Shown piece by piece: positions 20,504-29,272 of a stretch of 64,000 bases of DNA. The translations under genes and the position numbers were made by a program. The number at the start of each line of letters is the position of its first letter. The first letter of the stretch is position 1. This DNA comes from Blastococcus sp. TF02A-35 (GTDB lineage Bacteria; Actinomycetota; Actinomycetes; Mycobacteriales; Geodermatophilaceae). Location of the stretch: the NCBI RefSeq assembly GCF_004571075.1, contig NZ_SPQP01000003.1:1-64000 (forward strand), in the 5' to 3' direction. A model generated the notes under the pieces. It saw only the letters and a list, made by a program, of their open reading frames with translations, made no database searches and was not told the origin of the DNA.

Positions 20504-21769
20504 TCAGGCCGCCGGGGTGAGTCGGAGGAGGACGGCCATCGCGCGGTCGACCGCGTCACCGTCCCGCCCGTCGGTCAGGTTGCCCATGAGGCGCAGCGCC
20601 CCGTCGACCACCGCGGGGCGGCGCAGCCCGCGGGCCATGGCGAGGCGGACCACGCCGGGCCGGGCGAGCAGGGCCAGGAACCCCAGGCCGAGCCGGTGGT
20701 GGCGCCCCACCTCGTCGCGCAACCGCACCGGGTACCGCTCGAGCGCGGCCTCGCGCGCGGCGGCCGTGGGTGCGGCGAGCGCCTCGGCAGCGGCCTCGGC
20801 GGCCATGCGGCCGCTCTCCAGCGCGTAGCTGATGCCCTCGCCGTTGCAGGGGTTCACCGTGCCCGCCGTGTCCCCCGCGAGCAGCAGCCCCCGGGCGTAG
20901 GCGGGGCCGCGGCTGAGGGCCATCGGCAGCCCGGCGCCCCGGAGCGGGGAGACGGCGTCCTCCTCGCGGAGCCCGTCCTCGTCGGGGAAGAGGTCCAGCC
21001 ACCGGCGCAGGACCGCCCGCCGGTCGGCGCCGCTCCCCCGGCGGGTGTCCAGCAGGCCGTAGCCGACGTTGGCCGTGCCGTCGCCCATGCCGAAGATCCA
21101 GCCGTAGCCCGGCATGCAGTCGCGGGTCGGGCCCTCGGCGGTCAGGTCGAAGGCGATGTCGAGGTACTGGTCGTCGGCCCGGCGGCTGCGCACGTACCGG
21201 CGGACCGCGACCCCGAGCGGCCGGTCGGTGCGGCGCAGCAGGCCGAGGCTCTTGGCGAGCCGGCCGGACAGCCCCTCCGCGGAGACGACGAGCGGTGCGC
21301 GCCAGCTGACCGGCTCGCGGTCGGGGCCCTCCTCGGCGCGCACGCCGGAGACGCGCCCGTCGTCGAGCAGCGGCTCGGTGACGGTGGTGCTGGTGACCAG
21401 CCGGGCGCCGGCGGCGACCGCGTGCTCGGCGAGGAGCGCGTCCATCTCCTTGCGGGTGCGGACCAGCCCGTGGTCGGGCCAGGAGTCCAGCCGCGGCCAG
21501 TCCACCTCGGCGACCTGCCCGCCCCCGTGCACCCGCAGGCCGCGCCGGCGGACCCAGCCGGGGGCGGAGGTGTCCACGCCCATGTCGTGCAGCGCCTTGA
21601 CCCCGCGCGGGGTCAGCCCGTCGCCGCAGACCTTCTCGCGGGGGAACTCGGACTTCTCCAGGAGGGCGACGTCCAGGCCGGTGCTCGCCAGGTGCCAGGC
21701 GGCGCTGGAGCCCGCGGGGCCGGCGCCGACCACGACGACGTCGGCACGGCGTTCGGCCGTCCTCGCCAT
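20504..21769 (-). CDS. FAD-dependent geranylgeranyl reductase family protein (MenJ-like menaquinone reductase)
   Basis: 421 residues. N-terminal Rossmann motif VVVGAGPAGSSAAWHLASTG with the acidic end of strand 2 (ALLEKSEFPREKVCGDGLTP), then GYGWIFGMGDGTANVGYGLL and the second FAD motif LLAGDTAGTVNPCNGEGISYALESGRMAAE. The family saturates prenyl double bonds. By position (beside nuo, polyprenyl synthase and menG) it corresponds to M. tuberculosis Rv0561c/MenJ, which reduces one isoprene unit of menaquinone (from memory). ATG at 21769 (MARTAERRADVVVVG) with an upstream GGGGGTGG is chosen over GTG at 21808, which lies in the operator. Probably first gene of the menJ-nuo transcription unit. Confidence 0.88.
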   Translation of the reverse strand: MARTAERRADVVVVGAGPAGSSAAWHLASTGLDVALLEKSEFPREKVCGDGLTPRGVKALHDMGVDTSAPGWVRRRGLRVHGGGQVAEVDWPRLDSWPDHGLVRTRKEMDALLAEHAVAAGARLVTSTTVTEPLLDDGRVSGVRAEEGPDREPVSWRAPLVVSAEGLSGRLAKSLGLLRRTDRPLGVAVRRYVRSRRADDQYLDIAFDLTAEGPTRDCMPGYGWIFGMGDGTANVGYGLLDTRRGSGADRRAVLRRWLDLFPDEDGLREEDAVSPLRGAGLPMALSRGPAYARGLLLAGDTAGTVNPCNGEGISYALESGRMAAEAAAEALAAPTAAAREAALERYPVRLRDEVGRHHRLGLGFLALLARPGVVRLAMARGLRRPAVVDGALRLMGNLTDGRDGDAVDRAMAVLLRLTPAA

Positions 21770-21806
21770 GGCCACCACCCCCGGTTCCGTCGTCCAGCCC
21801 GGCAGC

Positions 21807-21830
21807 ACTTTGTGAAATGGTTCACAAAGT
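21807..21830. promoter_or_regulatory. Rex operator (perfect 10-bp inverted repeat)
   Basis: Arms ACTTTGTGAA and TTCACAAAGT are exact inverse complements around a 4-bp spacer (ATGG). The core TTGTGAA-N4-TTCACAA equals the Rex consensus known from many Gram-positive bacteria. It lies 12-17 bp downstream of the -10 TAGACT on the minus strand, over the predicted transcription start region, which is a classical repressor position, and 38 bp upstream of the menJ-like ATG. A rex gene is in this window (43453-44115). Confidence 0.85.
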
Positions 21831-21841
21831 GGTCGGTCCCG

Positions 21842-21847
21842 AGTCTA
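21842..21847 (-). promoter_or_regulatory. -10 element for menJ-like/nuo transcription
   Basis: TAGACT on the minus strand. A weak -35-like TTGCGA lies 19 bp upstream. Predicted start of transcription is near 21835, giving a leader of about 65 nt that contains the Rex palindrome. Confidence 0.55.
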
Positions 21848-21912
21848 GGACCAGGTGTGACCCAGCTCGCAATGACCCCTCGGGAAGTGGCCCCGGAAGA
21901 GCGGTCGGGACA

Positions 21913-23403
21913 TCAGAACGGCGGCGGCCCCACGGGTGCCACGTCGGGTCCGGGCAGCGCCGGTTGGACCACGGGGTCACGCGATCCGGGCGGCCGGGTC
22001 GTGCGGGTGACCCCGCTCGGCGTCGTGACCCGCACGGTGCCGTCCGGGAGCAGCTCGAAGCGCCACCCCCGGGCGAAGGTCTTCAGCCGGTGGTGGGTGC
22101 GGCACAGGCAGCACAGGTTGTCGCAGCTGGTGCGCCCACCGCAGGCGTAGGGCACCACGTGGTCGGCGTCGGTCCGTCCCGCCTGCCGCGAGCACCCGGG
22201 GTGTCGGCAGGTGCCGTCCCGGAGCCGGAGGAACCTCACCTGCGCCGCGGAGGGGGCGTGACCGCTCACCGCGGGAGGAGGGCCGGCCAGGGCGCAGCCG
22301 CAGGCGGCGTCCCGGCCGTGGGCAGGGCACCCCCTGGCGGCGAGCCGGCGGACCTCCGCCGGCGTGAGAGATGCCAGGAGCGCACCGTCCGCGCCCGTGA
22401 CCGCAACGGCGAGGCTCCCGCCCGGCGGCTCCTGCACCCCGAGCGCGCCCAGCCGGGCGAGGAGCTCCCGCACCTGCCCGGCGGTCACCGGGGCACCGTC
22501 CACGCTCGGGCCCCGCTCGTCGTCGGGAGCGGCCCCCTCCGGCCGCAGCGCCGACAGCGGGGCGACCACGGTGACGTGCCCGGTCATGGCAGGGCGCGAG
22601 GTGTCCCACGGCCGCAGCACCAGGGCCGCGTGCGCCTCGGCCCGGAGCACCCCGATGGGCCGGTCGTCGCCGGTGGTCCTCGCCAGCTGGGCCGCCTGGT
22701 CGATCGCCGACCACATGGCCGCCGCCACCGGGGAGGGGAGCTCGCTGGTCAGCGCCGACATCCCGTCGGCGGTGGGACGCGTGCGCACGTCGGCGCGGCG
22801 CTCGGCCTCGACCCGGCGCTGCTCGGCGAACTCCTCGTCCGCCGCGGTCGCCGCGGCCACCAGCCGCCGGCGGAGCCTCCCCGAGGAGAGCTGCGCGGCC
22901 TCGGGCAGCAGGAGCGGCACCACGGCGGCGACCACCTCGTCGGAGGCGTGCCCGAGCACGTCGGCGAAGACCTGCGCCCGGAACCAGTCCAGCCGGCCCT
23001 CGCTGCACGCTTCCCACACCGCGGGCATCCGCTCGACCAGCGCGTAGGAGTCGGCGAGCAGCCCGGCGGCGAAGACGGGCGAGCAGTTGAGCACGAGCGC
23101 CAGCTCCTGGGGCAGGAACTCGCTCGTACCGGGGACCGGGGAGCCGGATCCCCGACGCCGGGCACCGGGGTGGCCGGGCGGCGGGTCGTCGGTGTCGGGC
23201 CGCTCGGCGGCCAGCGACATCAGCAGCTCCGCCTCGTACGCGCAGTCCATCGCCTTGAGCGCCTGCAGCCGCCGCAGCTCGGTGGCCTTCTCCTCGGCCG
23301 TCAGCAGGCCCACCGGCAACCGGTCGACCAACGGCGGGCGCTCGACCAGCCACCCGGCCAGCGCAGCCTCGACCCGGCTGCGGGCGAGCTCGGCGGTGGC
23401 CAC
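21913..23403 (-). CDS. HNH endonuclease signature / DUF222 protein
   Basis: 496 residues. The N-terminal two thirds match the actinobacterial DUF222 (13E12-type) layout (RRLQALKAMDCAYEAELL ... LPQELALVLNCSPVFAAGLL). The C-terminus holds an HNH domain with Cys pairs: CRHPGCSRQAGRTDADHVVPY, CDNLCCLCRTHHRLK and RGWRFELLPDG. These genes are multicopy in Actinobacteria; function is unestablished and they are not inteins or group I intron enzymes here. GTG start 6 nt after TAGGTT, with no ribosome-binding site, so possibly leaderless. It separates menG from the menJ-nuo unit. Confidence 0.85.
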   Translation of the reverse strand: MATAELARSRVEAALAGWLVERPPLVDRLPVGLLTAEEKATELRRLQALKAMDCAYEAELLMSLAAERPDTDDPPPGHPGARRRGSGSPVPGTSEFLPQELALVLNCSPVFAAGLLADSYALVERMPAVWEACSEGRLDWFRAQVFADVLGHASDEVVAAVVPLLLPEAAQLSSGRLRRRLVAAATAADEEFAEQRRVEAERRADVRTRPTADGMSALTSELPSPVAAAMWSAIDQAAQLARTTGDDRPIGVLRAEAHAALVLRPWDTSRPAMTGHVTVVAPLSALRPEGAAPDDERGPSVDGAPVTAGQVRELLARLGALGVQEPPGGSLAVAVTGADGALLASLTPAEVRRLAARGCPAHGRDAACGCALAGPPPAVSGHAPSAAQVRFLRLRDGTCRHPGCSRQAGRTDADHVVPYACGGRTSCDNLCCLCRTHHRLKTFARGWRFELLPDGTVRVTTPSGVTRTTRPPGSRDPVVQPALPGPDVAPVGPPPF

Positions 23404-23442
23404 GACCCGAACCTACGTCCGGGGTACGACGGTTTCCGCAGG

Positions 23443-24162
23443 TCAGACCTTGCGTCCGCGGTGCAGCGCGACGATCCCCCCGGTCAGGTTGTGCCACGCG
23501 ACGTCGGACCAGCCGGCCCCCTGCAGCCGGGAGGCGAGCGCCGCCTGGTCGGGCCAGGCCCGGATCGACTCCGCCAGGTAGACGTAGGCCTCCGGGTTGC
23601 TGCTCACCGCACGGGCGATCCGCGGCAGCGCCTTCATCAGGTACTCGGTGTAGACTGTGCGGAACGGCGACCAGGTGGGGCTGGAGAACTCGCAGACCAC
23701 CAGCGTGCCGCCCGGGCGGGTCACCCGGTAGAACTCCCGCAGCGCGGCGTCGGGGTCGGCCACGTTGCGCAGGCCGAAGGAGATGACGACGCCGTCGACG
23801 CTCTCGTCGGCCAGCGGCAGCGCCATCGCGTCCCCGGCCACCTTGGGCACCGGCCGGGCGGCACCGGCGCGCAGCATCCCCTGGGAGAAGTCGCAGGCGA
23901 TGGCGCGCACCCCACCAGCGGCCAGCTCGACGGTGGACACGGCGGTCCCGGCCGCGACGTCGAGCACGGTCTGCCCCGGGCGGGCGCCGAGCGCCTCGCG
24001 GGTGGCCCGCCGCCAGGAGGCGTCCAGCCCCCCGGAGAGCACGGTGTTGGTGACGTCGTAGCGCTTCGCCACCCGGTCGAACATGGCCGCGACCTCGGCC
24101 GGTCGCTTGTCCAGATCGGCCCTCAGGCCGGCGGTGTGCGGGTTCTCTCGCCGGTCTGCCAC
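23443..24162 (-). CDS. menG: Demethylmenaquinone methyltransferase
   Basis: 239 residues, UbiE/MenG size. SAM motif I is [39 protein letters not shown] near the N-terminus and [25 protein letters not shown] are UbiE-family signatures. It performs the last step of menaquinone synthesis, C-methylation of demethylmenaquinone. GTG start at 24162 lies exactly 7 nt after the -10 TAGCGT. It shares a 35-bp divergent region with menF. Confidence 0.94.
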   Translation of the reverse strand: MADRRENPHTAGLRADLDKRPAEVAAMFDRVAKRYDVTNTVLSGGLDASWRRATREALGARPGQTVLDVAAGTAVSTVELAAGGVRAIACDFSQGMLRAGAARPVPKVAGDAMALPLADESVDGVVISFGLRNVADPDAALREFYRVTRPGGTLVVCEFSSPTWSPFRTVYTEYLMKALPRIARAVSSNPEAYVYLAESIRAWPDQAALASRLQGAGWSDVAWHNLTGGIVALHRGRKV

Positions 24163-24169
24163 ACCATCG

Positions 24170-24191
24170 ACGCTACAAGGCCTCCTAGTCT
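24170..24191. promoter_or_regulatory. Back-to-back leaderless promoters of menG and menF
   Basis: TAGCGT on the minus strand (24170-24175, 7 nt before the menG GTG) and TAGTCT on the plus strand (24186-24191, 6 nt before the menF GTG). With 35 bp between the two start codons there is no room for leaders, so both mRNAs are predicted to begin at or near the start codon. Confidence 0.6.
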
Positions 24192-24197
24192 TGTCTC

Positions 24198-25457
24198 GTG
24201 ACCGCGGCCGCCCTGACCTCCCCGGCAGCGGCGTCGCGCACCGTCACCACGGTCCGGTCCGACGCCGCCGTCGAGCTGCTCGACCTGCTCCCGGCGGTCG
24301 GCGCGCTCTCCTGGGTGCGCCGGGGCGAAGGCCTCGTCGGCTGGGGCGAGGCCGCCCGCCTGGAGGTCACCGGTCCCCGTGCGCTGGCCGAGGCGGCCGC
24401 CTGGTGGGACGAGTACACCGCCGGTCTCGACGTGGACGACGAGCTCGAGGTGCCCGGGTCCGGTCCGGTGCTCTTCGGCAGCATCGCCTTCGACCCGGAC
24501 GCCGGCACGTCGGTCTTCGTCGTCCCCGAGGTCGTGGTCGGCCGGCGCGACGGCGTCGGCTGGGTCACCTCCGTGGGCAGCGCACCGCCCCGCCTCCAGC
24601 CGACCGCGCTCGCCGACGGCCCGTCCCCCCGGCTCCGCTACGCCGACGGGGCGCTCGACCCGGCCAGCTGGTGCGCCGCCGTGGCCGAGGCCGTGCAGCG
24701 GATCGACGCCGGCGACCTGGCCAAGGTGGTCCTCGCCCGCGACCTGCTGGTCTCCTCCGACGTGCCGCTGGACCCGCGGCGGATGCTGCGCCGGCTGGCC
24801 GGCCGGTTCCCCGACTGCTGGACCTTCGCCGTCGACGGGCTGCTCGGCGCGACCCCGGAGCTGCTGCTGCGCCGTACCGGCCGGCGGCTGTCGGCCCGCG
24901 TCCTGGCCGGCACCGCCCCCCGCGGGGCCGGCGCGGAGGACGAGCGGCTGGCCCGGGCGCTGCTGGCCTCGCCCAAGGACCGCGCGGAGCACGCGCTCGC
25001 CGTCGACTCCCTCGTGCGCGCGCTGGAGCCCTACTGCGACACCCTCGACGCCCCCGCCGAGCCGCAGCTGCTGACGCTGGCCAACGTGCGGCACCTGGCC
25101 ACCGACGTCGTCGGCTCGCAGGCCGACAGCGGCCGGGCCTCCGCCGCGGGGCTGCTGGAGCTGGTGGGCGCCGTCCACCCCACCGCCGCCGTCTGCGGCA
25201 CCCCCACGCCCGACGCCGCGGCGCTGATCCGCGAGCTGGAGGGCATGGACCGCGGCCGGTACGCCGGCCCGGTCGGCTGGCTGGACTCGACCGGCAACGG
25301 GGAGTTCGGTCTGGCGCTGCGCTGCGCCGAGCTGGTCGGGGACGACGGCGCGCGGCTGTTCGCCGGCTGCGGGATCGTCGCCGGCTCCGACCCGGCCGCC
25401 GAGCTGGCCGAGACGCAGTCGAAGTTCGCCGCCTTCCAGGCCGCGCTCGAGGGCTGA
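24198..25457 (+). CDS. menF: Isochorismate synthase
   Basis: 419 residues with the chorismate-binding fold. Signatures: [18 protein letters not shown] (catalytic Lys region), [74 protein letters not shown] and [20 protein letters not shown]. The substrate-channel residues fit EntC/MenF rather than anthranilate synthase. It makes isochorismate for MenD. GTG start; divergent from menG and convergent with menD. Confidence 0.92.
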   Translation: MTAAALTSPAAASRTVTTVRSDAAVELLDLLPAVGALSWVRRGEGLVGWGEAARLEVTGPRALAEAAAWWDEYTAGLDVDDELEVPGSGPVLFGSIAFDPDAGTSVFVVPEVVVGRRDGVGWVTSVGSAPPRLQPTALADGPSPRLRYADGALDPASWCAAVAEAVQRIDAGDLAKVVLARDLLVSSDVPLDPRRMLRRLAGRFPDCWTFAVDGLLGATPELLLRRTGRRLSARVLAGTAPRGAGAEDERLARALLASPKDRAEHALAVDSLVRALEPYCDTLDAPAEPQLLTLANVRHLATDVVGSQADSGRASAAGLLELVGAVHPTAAVCGTPTPDAAALIRELEGMDRGRYAGPVGWLDSTGNGEFGLALRCAELVGDDGARLFAGCGIVAGSDPAAELAETQSKFAAFQAALEG

Positions 25458-25468
25458 GGGCTCAGCCC
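25451..25468. terminator. Terminator-like hairpin containing both stop codons of menF and menD
   Basis: GGGCTGA and TCAGCCC form a perfect 7-bp stem with a 4-nt loop. The menF stop (TGA 25455-25457) and the menD stop (TCA 25462-25464 on this strand) are part of the two arms. It is the only structure available in this 4-bp convergent gap. No U-tract, as usual in high-GC actinobacteria. Confidence 0.55.
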
Positions 25469-27147
25469 CGCAGGGCGTCGGCGGCGGCGGCGCGCAGGTC
25501 CCTCGCCAGAGCGGCCTCCGCGCGCTGGTCGGTGCCGACGACGACGACGCGCGGCCCGCCCAGCGCCAGTGCGCCGGGCAGCTCCTCGGGCGACCGCACC
25601 CGCGACGCCGCCCAGCCCAGCGACTCCGCCACCGCGACCAGGTCACGGCCGTGCGGGGTGCCGAACACCCGCCGGTAGTCGCCCGCGTAGCGGTCCTCCC
25701 CCGGCTCCAGCTGGGCGAAGATCCCCCCGCCGTCGTTGTCCGGGACGACGACCGTGAGGTCCGGCCGCCGCTCCCCCTCACCCAGCAGCAGCCCGGTGAG
25801 GTCGTGCAGGAACGTCAGGTCGCCGATCAGCGCGAACGACGGGCCGCCGCGCACGAGCGCCGCCCCGACGGCCGTGGAGATCGTGCCGTCGATCCCGGCG
25901 ACGCCGCGGTTGGCCAGCACGGTGAGGTCGGACCGCGGGACCGCCAGCCGGTCGACGTCGCGCACCGGCGTCGACGAGCCGAGCACCAGCAGCGCCCCGG
26001 CGGGCAGGACGGCGACGACGTCGCGCGCGAGCCGGGCGGCGGTCAGCGCCGACGTCGCGTCCAGAGCGGCGTCGACGGCCGCGCCGACACGGGCGGCAGC
26101 CGCGGACCACGCCTGCACCCAGCCGGCCTCGACGGTGCCGCCCTCGCCCGGGCCCGCGTTCAGCCCGAGGCCCACACCCGCGCTCGACCGGGTGGCGTCG
26201 GCCCACCGCGGCACGGTGGTCACGGTCTCGACCTCGACCCTCGGGTCGGCCAGCAGCGCCGACACCGGGCGCGAGAGCGTCGGCCGGCCCACGACCACCA
26301 CCCGGTCGGGCCGGTGCCGGTCGAGCCACCCGGGAACGCCGAGGAGCAGTGCACCGCCCCGCAGCCCGGCCGCGCCGCTGGAGGGCTCGGCGATGACCGG
26401 CCAGCCGTTGCCCGCCGCCGTCGCGGCCGCGATCCGGCCCCACATCGGCGGTCCGTCCCCGATGACCACGAGCGTCCGCTGCCGCCAGCCCGAGGGCGCC
26501 GACGTGGCGTTCGTCCTCGTGCGGGCCGCCGTCCAGGGCGCGCCGTCCGGCCGCCCGGCCCAGGGGCCGGTGAGCTCTCCCGGCTCGTCGTCGGGCATGA
26601 GCGGCTCGCGCAGCGCCAGGTTCAGCTGCACCGGTCCCGGGTCACCGGAGAGCGCGCCGGAGGCGGTGACCAGCGCCTTGGACACCACCGACCGCCAGTA
26701 CCGGTTCTGCTGCTCCTCGCGGCCGGCCTCGGGCGTGCCCACGTCGACCGCCCAGCGCACCGCGCCCCCGTAGAGCCCGGCCTGCTCGATGGTCTGGTTG
26801 GCCCCGGTCGCGCGCAGCTCCGGCGGCCGGTCGGCGGTCAGCGCCAGCAGCGGCACCCCGCTCTGGTGCGCCTCCAGCACGGCGGCGTGCAGGTGCGCGG
26901 CCGCCGTCCCGGACGTCGTCAGCACCGGCACCGGGCGCCCTGACGCCTTCGCCAGGCCGAGCGCCAGGAACGCCGCCGTCCGCTCGTCGATGCGCACGAA
27001 GAGCCGCAGCCGCCCGGCCCGCTCGGCGGCCGCGAGCGCCAGGGCGACCGGGGCGGAGCGGGAGCCGGGTGCCAGGACGGCGTCGGTCACGCCGCCACGC
27101 AGCAGCTCGTCGACCAGCACGCGGGCTAAGGCGGTCGAGGGGTTCAC
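25462..27147 (-). CDS. menD: 2-succinyl-5-enolpyruvyl-6-hydroxy-3-cyclohexene-1-carboxylate synthase
   Basis: 561 residues, a thiamine-diphosphate enzyme. N-terminal VLVDELLRGGVTDAVLAPGSRSAP, Glu region FVRIDERTAAFLALGLAKASG, then LTTSGTAAAHLHAAVLEAH and LTADRPPELRATGANQTIEQ. The C-terminal ThDP site shows ANRGVAGIDGTISTAVGAAL, GDLTFLHDLTGLL and PDNDGGGIFAQLE. It adds 2-oxoglutarate to isochorismate. The GTG start (VNPSTALARVLVDELL) overlaps the menC stop by 4 bp, so it is co-translated downstream... that is, menC precedes menD on the minus strand. Confidence 0.95.
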   Translation of the reverse strand: MNPSTALARVLVDELLRGGVTDAVLAPGSRSAPVALALAAAERAGRLRLFVRIDERTAAFLALGLAKASGRPVPVLTTSGTAAAHLHAAVLEAHQSGVPLLALTADRPPELRATGANQTIEQAGLYGGAVRWAVDVGTPEAGREEQQNRYWRSVVSKALVTASGALSGDPGPVQLNLALREPLMPDDEPGELTGPWAGRPDGAPWTAARTRTNATSAPSGWRQRTLVVIGDGPPMWGRIAAATAAGNGWPVIAEPSSGAAGLRGGALLLGVPGWLDRHRPDRVVVVGRPTLSRPVSALLADPRVEVETVTTVPRWADATRSSAGVGLGLNAGPGEGGTVEAGWVQAWSAAAARVGAAVDAALDATSALTAARLARDVVAVLPAGALLVLGSSTPVRDVDRLAVPRSDLTVLANRGVAGIDGTISTAVGAALVRGGPSFALIGDLTFLHDLTGLLLGEGERRPDLTVVVPDNDGGGIFAQLEPGEDRYAGDYRRVFGTPHGRDLVAVAESLGWAASRVRSPEELPGALALGGPRVVVVGTDQRAEAALARDLRAAAADALRG

Positions 27148-28112
27148 GCGGCCAGCACCTCCTCGATGCGGGCCCGCCAGCGGGCGGTGGTCCCGTTCCC
27201 GGCGCCCAGGTCGGCGAGCCGGTCGGGCTCGGGGCGCACCACCGGCAGCGCGCCGTCGACCGGCAGCAGGGGGGACGACGACACGTCACCGGTGAACAGC
27301 GCGACGGTGGCCAGCCCGCAGGCGAACGGCAGCTCCGGCAGCGCGGCGGCCAGCGCCACCCCGGCGGCGATGCCGACCGAGGACTCCAGCGCGGAGGAGA
27401 CGACGCAGGGCAGCCCGTGGGCCTCCGCCACCCGCAGCGCGGCCCGCACGCCGCCGAGCGGCTGCACCTTGAGGACGACGACGTCGCCGGCCTCCCGCAG
27501 GTCCACCGCCAGCGGGTCGTCGGCCCGCCGCACGCCCTCGTCGACGGCGACGCGCACGTCGATGCGGCGGCGCAGCGCGGCGAGCTCCGCCAGCGTCGCG
27601 CACGGCTGCTCGACGTACTCCAGGCCGACGGCGGCGTCGAGCTCGCGGATGCGGCGCACCGCGGTGTCGACGTCCCAGGCGGCGTTGGCGTCGACCCGGA
27701 CCGCCCCGCCGGGGCCGAGCGCCGACCGCACCGCCTCCACCCGGGCCAGGTCCTGCGCGTGCGTCTGCCCCGGCTCGGCGACCTTGACCTTGGCGGTCCG
27801 GCAGCCCGACGCCGCCACGATCGCGTGCGCCCGCTCGGCGTCGACGGCGGGGACCGTGACGTTCACCGGCACCGAGCCGCGCACCGGCGCGGGCCAGCCC
27901 TCGACGGCGGCCTCGACCGCGGCGGCCCACCAGCGGCGGCTCTCGGCGGCGTCGTAGTCCCAGAACGGCGAGAACTCGCCCCAGCCGGCCGGCCCGCGCA
28001 GCAGCACGCCGTCGCGGACGTCGATGCCGCGGAACCGGGCACGCAGGGGCACCTCGTAGACCGCCACCTCGGTGATCGCCGCGGGCAGCGCGGCGGCACG
28101 GGCGACGGTCAC
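27144..28112 (-). CDS. menC: o-Succinylbenzoate synthase
   Basis: 322 residues of the enolase superfamily. Catalytic Lys pair in TAKVKVAEPG, metal ligands Asp in VRVDANAAWDVD, Glu in LEYVEQPC and Asp/Glu in VAVDEGVRR, and the second catalytic Lys in VVLKVQPLGG. It dehydrates SHCHC to o-succinylbenzoate. GTG start 7 nt after a TACGCT -10 element, so probably leaderless. The downstream menD overlaps by GTGA. Confidence 0.94.
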   Translation of the reverse strand: MTVARAAALPAAITEVAVYEVPLRARFRGIDVRDGVLLRGPAGWGEFSPFWDYDAAESRRWWAAAVEAAVEGWPAPVRGSVPVNVTVPAVDAERAHAIVAASGCRTAKVKVAEPGQTHAQDLARVEAVRSALGPGGAVRVDANAAWDVDTAVRRIRELDAAVGLEYVEQPCATLAELAALRRRIDVRVAVDEGVRRADDPLAVDLREAGDVVVLKVQPLGGVRAALRVAEAHGLPCVVSSALESSVGIAAGVALAAALPELPFACGLATVALFTGDVSSSPLLPVDGALPVVRPEPDRLADLGAGNGTTARWRARIEEVLAA

Positions 28113-28119
28113 GGTGATC

Positions 28120-28145
28120 AGCGTAGTTCGGCAGGGCCGTAGGCT
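28120..28145. promoter_or_regulatory. Divergent leaderless promoters of menC and menE
   Basis: TACGCT on the minus strand (28120-28125, 7 nt before the menC GTG) and TAGGCT on the plus strand (28140-28145, 8 nt before the menE GTG). The start codons are 41 bp apart. Confidence 0.55.
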
Positions 28146-28153
28146 TGCCCCTC

Positions 28154-29272
28154 GTGGGTGAGCGGCTGAATCCGGTGCCGGCCGCCGACCTCTCCGACGA
28201 CGACGTCCGCGCCGCCCTGGACGGTCTGCGCCCGCTGGCCGTGCTGCCGTCGGGCCCCGCCCCGGTCGTCGACGCGGCCCGTGCGGTCCTCCGCCCGGAC
28301 GAGCCGCTGGAGCCGGGCACCGACCTCGTCGTCGTCACCTCCGGCTCCACCGGCGGTGGGCGGGGCGTGCTGCTGTCGGCCGCCGCGCTGCGCGCCTCCG
28401 GGACGGCGACGCTGGACCGGGTCGGCGGCCCCGGCAGCTGGCTGCTGGCGCTGCCGGTCTCGGCGATCGCCGGCCTGCAGGTGCTCTGCCGCAGCCTCCT
28501 CGCCGGGCGGACGGCGACCCGGCCGGCGGAGGGCGAGACGCTGGCCGCCGCCGTGGCCCGCATGCCGGCCGGCGACCGCCGCTACACCTCGCTGGTCCCC
28601 ACGCAGCTGCGCCGCTGGCTGGACACCGAGCCCGACGCGCTGCGCGCCTTCGACGCGGTCCTCGTCGGCGGCGCGGCGGCCGACCCGGCGCTGCTGGCGC
28701 GTGCCCGCGCCGAGGACGTCGCCGTCGTCACCACCTACGGGATGACCGAGACCGCCGGCGGCTGCGTGTACGACGGCGTCCCGCTGGACGGCGTCCGCGT
28801 GCGCGTGGCCGACGGCGGGGTCGAGCTGGCCGGCCCCGTGCTGGCGCACGGCTACCGCGGTGACCCCGAGGGCACGGCGGCCGCGTTCGCCGACGGCTGG
28901 TTCCGCACCCGCGACGCCGGCACGCTGGCCGGCGGCCGGCTCACCGTGCACGGCCGGCTCGACGACGTCGTCATCTCCGGCGGTGTGAACGTGGCGCCCA
29001 CCGCGGTCGAGGCGGCGCTGCGCGAGCACCCCGCCGTCGCCGACGCGGTGGTCTTCGGCCGCCCCGACCCGGAGTGGGGGCAGCGGGTCGTCGCCGCCGT
29101 CGTCCCGGCGCCCGGCAGCAGCCCCGGCCTGGCCGAGCTGCGCTCCTGGGTGGCCGACCGGCTGGGAGCCGCGGCCGCCCCCAAGCAGCTGCACCTCATC
29201 GACGCCGTCCCCACGCTGCACACCGGCAAGCCCGACCGCCGCGCCGTCGCGGCCCGCACCCCGGAGGTCTGA
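28154..29272 (+). CDS. menE: o-Succinylbenzoate-CoA ligase
   Basis: 372 residues, shorter than typical acyl-CoA ligases as is usual for actinobacterial MenE. ATP P-loop VVVTSGSTGGGRGVLLS, where the usual PK of the loop is GR, motif YGMTETAGGCVYDG, hinge GRLDDVVISGGVNV and the C-terminal catalytic Lys in LHTGKPDRRAV. It makes OSB-CoA for MenB, which is not in this window. GTG at 28154 is chosen for its spacing from the TAGGCT -10; a TTG lies 9 bp upstream. It overlaps menA by one base (TGATG). Confidence 0.9.
   Translation: MGERLNPVPAADLSDDDVRAALDGLRPLAVLPSGPAPVVDAARAVLRPDEPLEPGTDLVVVTSGSTGGGRGVLLSAAALRASGTATLDRVGGPGSWLLALPVSAIAGLQVLCRSLLAGRTATRPAEGETLAAAVARMPAGDRRYTSLVPTQLRRWLDTEPDALRAFDAVLVGGAAADPALLARARAEDVAVVTTYGMTETAGGCVYDGVPLDGVRVRVADGGVELAGPVLAHGYRGDPEGTAAAFADGWFRTRDAGTLAGGRLTVHGRLDDVVISGGVNVAPTAVEAALREHPAVADAVVFGRPDPEWGQRVVAAVVPAPGSSPGLAELRSWVADRLGAAAAPKQLHLIDAVPTLHTGKPDRRAVAARTPEV

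Noticed and set aside
21913-23403. Homing endonuclease or transposon
   Set aside because: HNH domain present, but the DUF222 architecture is a free-standing actinobacterial family and no terminal repeats or target duplication were seen.
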